Assembly (NCBI RefSeq): GCF_020382885.2
Contig: NC_058493.1
Span: 27,596,999 to 27,660,998, forward strand
DNA from: Scatophagus argus
Lineage: Eukaryota; Chordata; Actinopteri; Scatophagidae
Reading direction: 5' to 3'
DNA length: 64,000 nucleotides
A model generated the notes under the pieces. That model ran no database searches, was not told the DNA's origin, and saw only the letters and a program-made list of their open reading frames with translations. A program made the position numbers and the translations under genes. Positions within the stretch are counted from its first letter, which is position 1. Each line of letters starts with the position of its first letter. This document shows positions 49,174-60,836 of this stretch, piece by piece.

Positions 49174-49533
49174 TCCATCCATTTTCTATACCGCTTATCC
49201 GTCAGGGTCGCGGGGGAGCTGGAGCCTATCCCAGCTGACTGCGGGCGAGAGGCGGAGTACACCCTGGACTGGTCGCCAGTCAATCGCAGGGCCAACACAC
49301 AAAGACAGACAACCACACACTCTCACACTCACACCTAGGGGCAATTTAGAGTAGCCAATTAACCTAATGTGCATGTTTTTGGTATTGTGGGAGGAAGCCG
49401 GAGAACCCGGAGAAAACCCACGCAGGCACAGGGAGAACATGCAAACTCCACATAGAAGGGCCCAGACCGGGATTCGAACCTGGAACCCTCTTGCTATGAG
49501 GCGACCTGTGACCACTGCACCACCGTGCCGCCC
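49174..49533 (-). mobile_element. tRNA-derived SINE with target-site duplication
   Basis: On the minus strand the element begins GGGCGGCACGGTGGTGCAGT with an A-box-like TGGTGCAGTGG and a B box GGTTCGAATCC (49470-49480). Conserved body words follow: GGAGTTTGCATGTTCTCCCT, GCGTGGGTTTTCTCCGGGTT, GGTTAATTGGCTACTCTAAA and GATTGACTGGCGACCAGTCC. It ends in GGATAAGCGGTATAGAAAAT plus GGATGGA. It is flanked by an 11-bp direct repeat differing at one base, TTCACTGACAG (49163-49173) and TTCACTGATAG (49534-49544), a target-site duplication. The family is abundant in teleosts; I do not assign a database name. The copy has few obvious lesions. Confidence 0.9.
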
Positions 49534-49654
49534 TTCACTGATAGTATTTTCATTTATAAATATTGTCAAATATAGGTTCTCAATATTAAATATTGATACA
49601 AACACATTATGTTTTAAATAACTTGGAATTATAAATGCAGTAAGTGGTGAAAAC

Positions 49655-50063
49655 GGCGGGGAGAATCATCGGGACCCAGCACACCCTGCACATCACCTGT
49701 TTCACCTGCTGCCCTAAGGGAGAAGATACAGGTCCATCCGGACCAGGACCAGCAGACTGAGCCACAGCCTGTACCCCCAGACAGTGAGGCTACTGGATGA
49801 GCACTTTGCCCCCTCTCTACCCCCCGACCAAACCCCCCACACTACATCTTCCACACAACTGCAGTACCTGTGACCTGGTGTTTGCATTGCTGCAGCACTT
49901 GTCCCACTCCACACTTCCCTCCATAACTCCAGTCCCCTTCCCTCCTGTTACTGTTATTTAAGCTGTTAATGTATTGCATTGCTGTGCCAGTTTGGATGAT
50001 GCTTGTATATTCTCTTGTTGTTTTCTTGACAATGACAGTAAAATATAAAGTAAAGTAAATCTT
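49655..50063 (+). mobile_element. 3' end of a non-LTR retrotransposon (CR1/L2/Rex1-like)
   Basis: The plus strand encodes GRRYRSIRTRTSRLSHSLYP followed by QTVRLLDEHFAPSLPP. This is the characteristic end of LINE ORF2 (the family pattern is PSGRRYRSIR...RLxxSFFP.A.RLLN). A stop replaces the Ser before GRRYR. The upstream part (RIIGTQ...) is joined through a deletion. It ends in a CTTGACAATGACAGTAAAAT tail with TAAAG repeats. Confidence 0.75.
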
Positions 50064-53000
50064 CTATCTGGTTGATATATTAGTATATTATATTATAAAT
50101 ATTAGTATATTTGCATTTTTACATAGGCTACACACAGTATACACAGTGTGCCTGCAGATACTTTCAACATGTTTGCTGTAATTTGAAATAAATTGAATAT
50201 ATTTATTTTAATTTACTTCCACACAGTCTATATCATTTTTGTCCCTGCAGATATACATGTTTGACATGTTATGCTGTGGAGTTTGACACCCTGTAACGAT
50301 AAAATCACATGAAAGAGGGGAATCTAGGCTATTGTGTCCCGCAGGGGGATCTCAGAGACCTTCAGAGGTCCTTGAGGGGCTTCCAGGGACTCAAACAAAA
50401 TGAGATGTAGGTTAACTTCCACAGTCATTTCCCTCAGCTAAGACGCTCTCTCCCTGCTGTAACCTCCACACCTCCTCTTATCTGATTTCATATTTTAATC
50501 ATCACCACAGCAACTTTTAAAGAAGAATCTTTACAGAAGGTCAGACTACAGCCTGAATGTGCATCTGGGCTCTTTTTGATATGAAGAACACAAACACTTT
50601 GGAGCAGGTCTATCTGCTCCATTCAGACATCACAGTGTGAGCAGAACATCTTCCTCTCCTGTAGAAAGTGGGCTGATGGGGCTCTTAAGAGACAAAAGTC
50701 TCAGTCAGCACCTGAGTGTGACTGTGGTGATTTTAAAAGATTAGATTAGATGCATTTCGTGATGAGCTTTTAATGGGCCCGCAGTCTTAACAGACGGCCT
50801 TTCAGAAATTAACATCACTTTGTCATCATCATCTGACAGCCTCAGTTTCCATGGAGACACCACATTTCCTGTAAGACCGCAGTCTATGCAAATGCAGATC
50901 ACAGAGAAACTGGCACAGAAAGTGGAAAGCAGCAATCAATGGACTCAGAAAAGTGAGGAGCCATACAGCAGGAAACCCAAACCTGACTGAAGTAAGTCAA
51001 AGAAAACCACATGCTGGACTGTCTGCTCACCTCAGAACCATCTCCTGTAAGAGTCAAGGAGACCCTGAAAAAGAGTCAACGCGAGCATGAAGGCTTTGAG
51101 CTTACCAGCAAATCACCTCAGAACACACATTAGAAGAGTGCTTTGGGTACCACGTGATGTCCTCTGAGAATAAGGTCATCTGAATTCACAACAAACTATA
51201 ACTTCATTTTGTGTGATTTTTCAGAGGGGCAGGCAGGCAGGCAGGCTGGAGACTTCCTGCAGAATTCAGATCTGGATAACTTCAGCACACAGAGGCTCAG
51301 CTCCGTCCACTGTGGACACAGCTCGGGTTTACAGGAAGAAGGCAGCAGCAGCAGGGACATTTCAGTATGAGAACACTGAGGTGGAGACATCCCGGGAACA
51401 ATGAGCCCCTGATTCTGCTAAATGAGCAGATATGCAGGTCACAGCGGCTGCATCCACGGATAACAAAAGATGAGGGGAATATAATTCTCAGCCACAGCTG
51501 AATGCCGGTGGGGCTTCAGCCTCCTGCAGCCAACCATACCGACTGGCACCGCGAAGTTCAGCGCTACGTCGTCATTTCTGCAGGTCACCCACATTAAGAA
51601 ATGCGCAGCCACTACCCAAAATGTCTAATCTGAGCCACGTCTGCTGGAGCTGACAGACACACACACACACACACACTCACACACACACTGGATCCGTGAG
51701 CTGCTCCTCATCGCTATTTTACCGCAACGCAAAAAAGAAACAAAAGGCGCTTTACCTTAGGAATCGATACGTCAGCTGCCGGGGTTTCCAGCCCGTTTCA
51801 CCGTCCCGTCGCTGGCGATCAGAGCGCGTCCAGCATCGCTCAGCCCGTCCTCGTCTCTGTTTTGCTGAGAGTCAGGGTGTGGAATACACACGCATGGCAC
51901 GTAAAGATGCAAAGGCATTTTTTAATGTAGACACCGCGCTCATTTCCTCTGGATCCACACACAGCCGCTTCACACACATCACACACATCTGGAGCAGCTG
52001 CAGAGAAGCTGAATGTTTTTGTTTTTTTTAACTTCAAAATAACTTTAAAAAAAAGACTGCCAACATGGGGTTTAATGTAGTCTGCGTGTTTAATGTTCAA
52101 ACGTCACAGAAAGACTGATTAGGAATGTGCAGGGGCGTAGGCTTCAGTTCAACACTGGAGGGGTGGAGGGGGCCCATATGAAGTAAAGGTCCCCCCCAGG
52201 ACATTTCAAGAGTCAGACACTTCAGTCACACGTTTATGCCCTTGTTGCTTCATTTTTAATGCAGTAGAATGTGTATTTACTGTTTGTAAAGGAAAACACA
52301 AAATTCAGGCGGCAGGTGACAATTAAAACAAAAGTAGCAGGAAATAAAAAAGTCCTCTGCTCTTTCTTGCGTTCGGGCTGGATTATTCAGTTTTATCACA
52401 TTCAAAGCTGCAAAGTTTTTATCAGATTTACTCTGAGGTTGAATGTGAGTGGAAAATTCAACCCCACTTTATGTGTTTTCTGGGAACATGCTGTGGCTGA
52501 TGACCAAAGACAAACGTACTGCAGACTTTTAAAGTGAACATACAGTTTGTAAGATGCCGAGTTTAGATCAGACGCCTACATTCAGCTGCAGCTGCTAAAG
52601 GCCACACAGAGCGCTGCTTTGTTCAAGTGGTTTTATAAGTAAGCTGTGGCTGTGGCACATCACATGTGAACACAGCACACACAGGGATGTACATGATGTG
52701 CATGAATGCAGCATTTAAAGACACATGATGCATGCATGTATCTGTTGAGGTTTCTGTCCTTCGAGTGTTCACTTTTCAGGATGTTATCCTCATTTTCTTG
52801 ATCTGTAACTTCCTTTATATGCTTTTACAACAAATTTACCACAAAATGTTTTCATTTTTAACATCTAACAATATTTCTTCAGCATTTCTAAAGAAAAAAG
52901 GGGTTGTCAGTCAGACTGCGTTGTTATTTATTCATATGTAAGTGAGAAATTTATTGGGAATAAAACTCTGCTCTTGTAGCTCCCTGTGCACCCAGCAGAG

Positions 53001-54300
53001 GTCAGTAGACACTCTGGAGTGTGTGAGGCCAGAGTGCTGACTCACTCCTGGTAACACATGATTAACACAGAGAAACCCCTCAGTGATCCATCAGCACCAC
53101 AGGAGATGTCACTGCCACAGCCTCACTCCACTTCAGCTAAAACACAGCAGCCCTTTGAGTCCTTTACCTTCACAGTTCTTTAATGATCAGTTTGTGGCAA
53201 AACTGTTTTGGAGACGCGTTGATGATCATCTCGGGAGGGTGTAGCCTGTTGTATGGATGTCACAATAACAGAAATTCAGGAATTGATTACCAGTGCCTGT
53301 GAAATTACATGATTCTCAATACCCAATTCAATACCACGGTAAAAAACAAACAAACAAAAACAAGTCAATAAATTCCACATACCTAAACATGCACTTCTTT
53401 ATCAAAATACTATTAAAAGGGGGGGCTGAACCATCATGATTGACACCTGAGCTCTGCTCCCGATTGGGTAGGAACAGGAACTGGGCAGGAACTCAATCAC
53501 TACTGCACAGACTTTGGCTCCGAATGACATCACCAGAACAAGATGGCAGATCACTTTGGTACAGTGGGAGGAAGTGGAGACACATCAGGCATCTTTACAT
53601 ATGACAATGCACAGTACTCACGAGTAGAAACCCGACCATCAGAGTGGTCGTTTTGGTCCAGTGAGAATAAGACCAGCACTGGGTCAAAACCCCCCATTGG
53701 TACTTCACTATATGAGTTCATATCCGTTTTAACGCAGTGATTTTCAGTTTGCAGTTTTAAGTAGACTTGCATCACCCTGTGTAATGTCATCTTGCAGCAT
53801 TCGTGTTGCAGAACGACCTCATTTAAATGTCTCACTGAGCCTAAAATAATGTTCTTTGTATGCTGACGGTGAGTCTTTGTTGTCAGCGCTGCTCTACACA
53901 CAACTGAAGTCTTGTTTTGCTCACGATGAGAACAAAGAGGTGTCAGTTTGGTAACCAAAGCACATTGCCTGGTACTCGCAATGACACTGATATAAATAGA
54001 ACCTTTGTGTGTCTTATTTTCAGGCCCTTTTGTCTGGATGGGTTTAACACAAAGGAACAGCACGATGCACACTGTAAGCGGTACTGATGACCCAGATGAT
54101 TGTGCTTAAAGACAATTATTTGCTGTAAGTCCTCACTACACTAACATTCGAGCATGACTTAATTCTTGGCCTCTTGTTATTTCAGATGGAAAACAGGTGG
54201 TCAGTAGTTCCCAGTTCAAATGAAAAAATGTCTCCATCTCCAAGGAGGGCTTCAGCAGAGTCAAATATGATCAACATAAATTCTCATATCCCTCTTTTCC
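50064..54300. other. tp53bp1-map1a intergenic region
   Basis: No coding exon was recognised. Contents include an X-box-like GTTTCCATGGAGACAC (50845-50860), an AC microsatellite (51657-51688) and a CpG-rich block at about 51740-51860 that could be a promoter or first exon. A probable repeat piece lies at about 52130-52260 (GGGGCGTAGGCTTCAGTT...). The rest is ordinary non-coding sequence. Confidence 0.45.
51657..51688. repeat. (AC)n microsatellite, one interruption
   Basis: An AC run interrupted once by TC, 50 bp before the CpG-rich block. Confidence 0.9.
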
Positions 54301-54415
54301 TTTTGTCCAATCGTGTGCTGCGACATCAAATAGCCACATAGCCTGCCATCCAATCAAATGCGCCCCATGCCAAAGAGCCACACCCACCGGCCCTCCCAGC
54401 TCATCCTGCACTGTC
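54300..54415 (+). promoter_or_regulatory. Putative map1a proximal promoter
   Basis: Two CCAAT boxes (54307-54311 and 54350-54354) lie 110 and 66 bases before the first ATG of the map1a exon. No TATA box is evident. The transcription start is inferred. Confidence 0.45.
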
Positions 54416-55965
54416 ATGGTGCCTGCTCCGGATGCAGTTGTCATGGAGATGGAAAAGGGCTCAGCGTCCGCTAGCGGCACTGTTACCATGGAAATGTCGG
54501 CTGCTGCCTCAGCGCAGCGAGCGGAGCCGCAGGAGTCTGTTCAGCACCATGGACAGCACGCCGCCGGAGCCGCGTTCCAGCACAGAAAGTACCGCATGCT
54601 GATTGTGATCGGAGAGGTTTCCACCAGCCACCACCTCGACGCTGCCAGGAAACAGATCACACACGGTAAGCCGACAGCAGAGGAGCGGTCAGAGGACGTG
54701 CTGCTGCAGGGAGGGACTGACCAACGTGGAGGGAGGCTCGATGCCCTGCAGCTGAAAACGTCTCCAGTTCACCTGCTGTTATATTCCTTTCAGTTTAACA
54801 AGTAGTCGGTCTCTCAAGATTTGTGAAAACGTGAAGGATGCAAAGCTCCAAAGTCTCATATTGTCAGTGAAGGGCTCCACTTTCTTTTTATCTGTCCAGC
54901 TGTTGAAGTATTGTCATCCTTTACTAAAGTAAAAGTACAAATACTATTGTCTAAAAATATTTTTACAGGTTTTACAAGTCCTGAAATCAAAGCATTAATT
55001 AATGTAAAATGCACTTAGAGTATCAAAGTAAAAGCATTATGATGCTGAATGGCTCATTTCGGTCTTATATTCAGCTTTATTTTGTATTTTATCGCAGATT
55101 AATACGTGGACGCAGCATCTGAATGTTTGTCAGTGCAGGTGTTTATAAACTCCTCTGTAGTTTGCTGCATCATGTTTTAGAAGCCCATCGCATCTTATTA
55201 AATCTTAATCTGAAAAATAACACATAAAAAATAAGTAAGTAATTCAAAAGTAGTGTACTTAAATATACTTAAATACTGTTCACTTGTGTAGCCGTCTAAA
55301 ACAACAACAACATCTCTTTCTTTGTAAAATTTTGCTAACTTGACTTCTGCTTCTTCTTATCATTTGAACATTTCCTGAAATACTGTGTGGTCTGCAGTAC
55401 ACCGAAATACTGCATGCAACCTCCAGTCGTGTACTTCAACCGGTTGTTCAGGGTACTACATGAGTTCACACTGAACTTTGGGGCCTTGTGATTGACTTAC
55501 GAAAAACAAGTCACTAAAAAACAAGTCACTAATTACATTTACTTCAGTCGAGTAGCATTCAGTCTTTACTCATTTATAGTAAAAGTTAGAGTAAAACAAA
55601 GTAGAACCAGAAGTGGTTTACTTTAATGGAGCCCAGTCGGCAGAATAAAATGTTGGTATTGCACATTTCAGTTTCATACGCATCATATCAACATTTCTAC
55701 ACATTCAGACTACGTGTATGAGCCGACTCTCTTACTGACATGGGGGGGGGGGCACCTGACACCACCTCAACCAACAGACCAACAACAGACAGCAAAGGAG
55801 GTATTTTGAACACGATGACGAGATATTTCCCATTTTCCATTCACGCTGTTCTTTCTTTGACAGGTTTGCGCTCCTGGAACGTTGATCTGTCCGTTTGCGA
55901 CCTGAACAAGGAGGTGCAGCTGTTTGAGACCAGACACACTGCACAGTTTTCCTCACAGGTCAAAG
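54416..55965 (+). CDS. map1a: Microtubule-associated protein 1A, first two coding exons (partial)
   Basis: MAP1 proteins bind and stabilise neuronal microtubules. Exon 1 (54416-54665) encodes a low-complexity Ala/Ser/Glu-rich start, then KYRMLIVIGEVSTSHHLDAA. Exon 2 (55864-55965), joined in phase 1, gives LRSWNVDLSVCDLNKEVQLF then ETRHTAQFSSQVKG. This LIVIGE...IRSWNVDLSVCDLNKEL block is the N-terminal signature of the long MAP1A form; MAP1B differs (RSWDTNLIECNLDQEL). Together 117 complete codons, ending at donor GTCAGT in phase 1. The next expected segment (the family's RILHH..DVLETVV exon) and the giant coding exon are not found by 64,000, so they must lie beyond the right edge or the intron exceeds 8 kb. 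The ATG at 54416 is the first in frame; ATGs at codons 10, 12 and 25 are alternatives. Two X-box-like palindromes sit inside exon 1. Order and orientation beside tp53bp1 match human 15q15. Confidence 0.9.
54915..55290 (-). repeat. ACTTAAGTA-type teleost repeat in map1a intron 1
   Basis: Contains ACTAAAGTAAAAGTACAAATAC, TTACAAGTCCTGAAATCAAAG, TCAAAGTAAAAGCATTATGATG, GCTGAATGGCTCATTTC, GCATCATGTTTTAGAAG and TAATCTGAAAAATAAC, then AAAAGTAGTGTACTTAAATA. It is the reverse orientation of 21880-22125. A further scrap of related wording is at about 55545-55620. Confidence 0.68.
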
Positions 55966-57358
55966 GTCAGTCTGAGCTCACTGAAGCAGCTAACTGATGT
56001 ACAAGATGTCTGTGTGACACGCATCAGCAATGTTGTCCCTGTAAAATGTACATTTCTGACTGTGTGTTCTGTACACATGGGATCTATGGCACGTCTGTCC
56101 GTCCCTCCTCTGCTGCTCAGCTGTTTTTCCTCGCTGCACTCGAGGGTGTAAGCACAGAGATTGTCGTACTCTTGTGATCTGTGTTTCTGGGCCACATAAA
56201 TAAAACTGACTCGACTTGGTGGACGTGCTCATGAGCGATCATCCCCTTTTGTTGCTTGGAGACGATTGGCGGGCTCTGAGCTGCGATGGTATCGCAGTCT
56301 AGCTGGAAGGATTTCATGTACTGCTTCCTGCCTGTCCGTCCCCATGCAGCCGGTCTGCAGCTGCAGAGAGACACAGCAGATCAGACCGCATTCAGCATAT
56401 CCTTTCTCCTCTGCCTCTCCATTGTCCTCTGTGTCCACACGTGCATGAGACGTCCCGGCGGAGACGCAGCCTGCATTGATCAGGCTCACATACGCAGACC
56501 GCGTGTCCGAGTGGGAATCGATAAGAGCTGCAGGGGAGTGTAAGATCAGGTTCTGTGAGGTGAATGGAGCTCGTGTTAACGTGGACCTGACGGCTCCCCG
56601 GGTCACCGCTTAGTATTTACAAAGAAAACGCTTATGTGACCCGCATTCATATGAACTGTTCAGCATTTCCTGTAGCTTAGTGGGGTCAAACGAAGTGCTC
56701 AGAAGAGAGGGTAAATAAGAAGCAGTCAGACCCTGGTGGACATCTCTCCTCCCACACGGCTCATGGCTGACGGTGTTATGTAAAGAGTGGAAATAAGCAC
56801 ATCTGTTTGTTGACATCACTGCTGTGAGCGTGTTTGTGAGGATCACAAATAACAAACAGAATCTAATCGTTCAGTTTTTGATCCATCTTAGATCTGCTGC
56901 TGGACCCGCATGCAGTCATTCAGAAAATGTGTCTGGGATTGATGAGCATCAGCTGCGACCTTTAGCGTCTGCTCAGAGGTCAAACTTTTGCCTTCTGTGG
57001 TTTCTGTCATTCGACGCTCCTGAGATGGATCCAGTTCTGTGAGATCGTGGTCTCACTGCCCCACCATTCACTCAGACTCCTGTGGATCAACACCACATTC
57101 ACAAAACACGCCAACGTGATCACCTGTGAATCCGTTCACTTTGGCGGTTTTATCACCTTTTTTATCATCTTCTATCTGCAGCAGCCATTAAAACGTGCTT
57201 GTTTTGCCTCGTGCTGTAGCGCATGAATAATTCAACATTCTCAGTTAATTATGCTTTTCTGTTAAATAACGGTTACTGCCGTCATGTTCACTTTCCTTCT
57301 GTCTCACCTCCTCCTGTTGCCTGCTGGCTGAACCTCCTCCCCTCCCTCTCTCTCTCTG

Positions 57359-57382
57359 TCCTCCTCCTCCTCCTCCTCCTCC
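57359..57382. repeat. (TCC)n trinucleotide repeat
   Basis: Eight TCC units inside a pyrimidine-rich stretch (57320-57385). Confidence 0.9.
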
Positions 57383-58339
57383 GGTGGTGATTTGACTGAG
57401 AGGAGGAGGCTGAGTGCTGCCCGGTGCTGCCGGAGGCTCAGAGATGGCTGACTGGGAGCTTCATCTGTGGGCTCCGGCCTGAGCACACAAGCTGAAAGGC
57501 AGAATATTTCTCCTGCCATCTTATTTCTAGCAGTACAGTCATGTATTGTTCATAGCCTGGAATCCAATGTGCTGCTCTCCAGACGTGCAGAGGCCATGTT
57601 ATTACAGATCTGACTGCTCGATGTGGGACGTCAGAAAGCCTTACGCGTGGTTTTTAGTGCATTATGAATGCAGTTATAATGCAGTGCTGCCATAACACAC
57701 TACAGGTGTGCTCTCCATAGTCTGATATCTGTGACTGCAGTGAGAGGTTATAAGACATTAACAGGTGCGTTTGTAAAGGGGTTTTACATGACAAAGATCA
57801 TGCATGTCTGGACTCATGGGACGTCTTTGCATCCAAGTAATTCACTCTTAAGGCAAAGTCAAGCAGAAACTGACAATCAGCTGAACTTGAAGCTGAACTG
57901 AAGGACATTGAAACACTTTTCTGTGTATGAGGCTGTTGGGCTGTTCCTCAGGGTTCGGTCTCGGCCCCTGACTTCCAGCGAAGGGAACTCTTAATGCTTC
58001 AGCAGAGACATTTTGCTATGCTTCCAACTTAATGAAGTGAAGCATAAAACACATTTCTGGGACAGAAAGTACGAGACACTGGCACAACTGCAACGTGCAC
58101 AAATCATTTCATGGGGTCTTTGATCACAGTCAAACCGAACATGTTATTGATGCTATTGATCGCTCCCTCCCTCCCTCCTTCCTTCTTTCTCTTTGTCTTT
58201 GATTGCTGGTTCAGCCTCACAGACTGAAATCTTATCCACCTTCAGCCTGAGAAGCCACAGCAGCAAACTATGCAAGGGAAGACAGAGATGGAAGCATCAC
58301 ATCAACATACGACACACTGCTGCAGTCGTCTGCCTGCTG

Positions 58340-58341
<2 letters not shown>

Positions 58342-58391
<50 letters not shown>

Positions 58392-58394
58392 ACA
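58342..58394. repeat. (AC)n microsatellite, about 53 bp
   Basis: The longest CA-type run in the window, with one AAAC interruption near its right end. Confidence 0.96.
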
Positions 58395-58599
58395 GTGACA
58401 GGATTGTATTTCAGTAATTTGCAGGATTTGTCTGGACAGCAGAGAGACAATCAACCTGTCCAGATTCTCCCATTAAAGTAATTTAATATGGTGTGGGAGG
58501 TCATCCATGCATTGTGTTTCAGAGAATTACATTACAGCACATTATAGAATCAGTCTGCACTGCTTTTAGTTCATCCACTTCCAAAGAAGAAGAAGAATA

Positions 58600-58765
58600 G
58601 GAAGAAGAATCAGCTTTATTGGCAGTATTTATCCCATACTTGGTTGAACACCCCGGAAATTACATGCAGTGAACACACACACGGGAGCAGTGGGCTGCCA
58701 TGTGAGGCACACGGGGAGCAGTTGGGGGTTTAGGTGCCTTGCTCAAGGGCACGTCAGCCGTCAGG
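58600..58765 (-). repeat. Interspersed repeat (LINE 3'-end type)
   Basis: AATCAGCTTTATTGGCAGTA, ACACACACGGGAGCAGTGGG, CTGCCATGTG, GGGGAGCAGTTGGGGG and AGGTGCCTTGCTCAAGGGCA form a block common across fish genomes. Read on the minus strand it ends in an AATAAAGCTGATTCTTCTTC tail, consistent with a retroposon 3' end. Confidence 0.6.
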
Positions 58766-58863
58766 ACACAAATCCTCAAAAACAAAACATTCAACAGTGC
58801 ATTTATTGGGGGATATTTTCAGCAGCAGATTAACCTCTAATGACTATTTGCATTAGCAGGACG

Positions 58864-58917
58864 GTGTGTGTGTGTGTGTGTGTCAAGCTAAACTACTGTG
58901 TGTGTGTGTGTGTGTGT
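58864..58917. repeat. Two (GT)n tracts separated by 13 bp
   Basis: GT runs at 58864-58883 and 58897-58917. Confidence 0.9.
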
Positions 58918-60789
58918 TTGTGTTTATGTCACCCAGTGCAACAGTGTGGCTTGCTGATGTGTGTTTAACGTGTGTTTTTTGGACAACAGTGGAGCTCAGT
59001 GGCTCAGAGGGAGAATCAGGCTTTGATTCACTGAATATTTGCTAGCAGGATCGTTTACATTAAGAATAAAGACAACACCAGCACAGACGACAGAACATCA
59101 CCAGCCTCAACCGTTTAAGCAGAAGAAAAGCACGGATGCTGAAGAATTTGGAAATCAGTTGATGGCAGGAGGTGATTTAGTGATTTGTTGTGCTGTTTTC
59201 CATAGGTCGTGTTCCCAGAATTACACCAGTTCTTATTGAGTCAGTGGTTTGAATAAAGATGAGTGAACTGAGACTGAGATCAATTTGTTTTGTGGCGGGA
59301 GGCGGGGGAGGAGGTGCATCAGATGTGTAGAGGACATCAGCTTGGAAACTGTGGATGTGAAGGCGCCATGAGAAGCTGTGAGAGACACTGAGAGGCGGAT
59401 TAAATATCCCCATTAAAACCTTTCATCCTGCTTTTCCAAGAAACGACGTGTTTTTACGCTGGACTGGTTTCCACGCTGCACGTAAGCCTGACTGCATCTC
59501 GATTCAGCCCACTGGAGCTCACAGGCCAGCTGGTGGAGGATGAGGTGGGCTGTGCTGTGCAGCTTGCTGGCATGCAAAGGTCACATTGGAAAATTGATCA
59601 GAAGCAGGCAGTAAAAATGTCTGTCCAGAGGTGGGTGCAAACTGAAATCAAAGGTCAGTCTTTTTGAGCCGTCCTCCGGTGGCTCTTTGCACAGTCTCGG
59701 TGGGCTCGTGGGCTCTCGAGATTCACTCCTGGCTCGATGGAAAACCTCTCACAGCATTACGAGGTATTCACCGGACTGGCTCCTCCTCGTCTGTGCCTCG
59801 AATACCAATTTGTTGGTGGAGAAGAGGGACGTCTGGAATATCCTGCGCAGGATGAAAATGGATGGATGGCAGGATGGATATTCTGACTTGCAATTTTTAC
59901 ATCAGCATTCACTTTATGGCTCTTGCATGTTTGTACGATCTTAAAATGGAAAGTATTCAAGCTCATTAGCAGAGGAATGTATTGAGATGCAGGACAGACA
60001 AAGATCAGAACCGTCTTTAAGTCATTAGTTCCACTGGAGAAGCTTTCTTGGATCAGCAGTGCTGCAGCATTGAAGCCACAGGGTAAAAGTGTGTGTGCGT
60101 AGCATGAAAATAACACCATCCAATGCTAGAAACCCTCTGAGGCCGACGTGGAAGAGCTCAGGCAGACAAAATGGCAGTGACCTCCCTGGTGAGTGGCATA
60201 TGTGCTGAAAGACAGCCAGTGCCCTCGAGTCTCACAGCCTTCCTCAAGGCCTCGCTCGGCCTCCCATGAGCGAGTGTGTTCATACACACACTAATCTGCC
60301 TCAACACACAGACAGCAAGACAGACCACGTCAGGAGGAGGCGAGTCGGGCAGGAGGGGTAGGCAGCTGAGCCCTGTGCAGAAGTGAGATGAGTGATGACC
60401 ACATCTATAGCGTATCTTCATCATCATCAAGCCATTTTAATAACAGAAGACTGCGCCGTGCCTCACACAAGTATGCATCATTTCCTGTGAATCTTTTGTG
60501 TGATGGTGCACAATCTGAATCTCCACCCTGGACAGGCAGACAAAAACATGAAGAGGCATTCACATCACTTACCCCCCCATGGCCTGTTTTTAGCTCCCTG
60601 AAGGTGCTCACAGATTCCCTGAGGAGTCATGAATGTTGTGTCATGATGACATGTAGGTAATCAGTGCATCCATCACTGTATGTCCATTAGTGTCTCCGTC
60701 CTCAGCACCTCCTCCGCTCACACCCTTTCCTGATTGACGGGGGAGGAGCGGGGACAGTCTGACAAAGAGAAAGATCACGTTTCATCCCA

Positions 60790-60836
60790 GGAGAGGAGGA
60801 GGGGGAGGAGGAGGAGGAAGAAGAGGAGGAGGAGGG
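60790..60836. repeat. GGA-rich purine tract
   Basis: Imperfect GGA/GAA units over about 47 bases, all purine on the plus strand. Confidence 0.88.

Noticed and set aside
49174..49533. A tRNA gene, suggested by the B box GGTTCGAATCC
   Set aside because: No acceptor-stem or anticodon-arm pairing fits. The sequence continues into the SINE body and has a target-site duplication.
56229..56606. Overlapping frames of 60-125 codons after map1a exon 2
   Set aside because: None matches the next expected MAP1A segment or shows acceptor and donor sites in phase.
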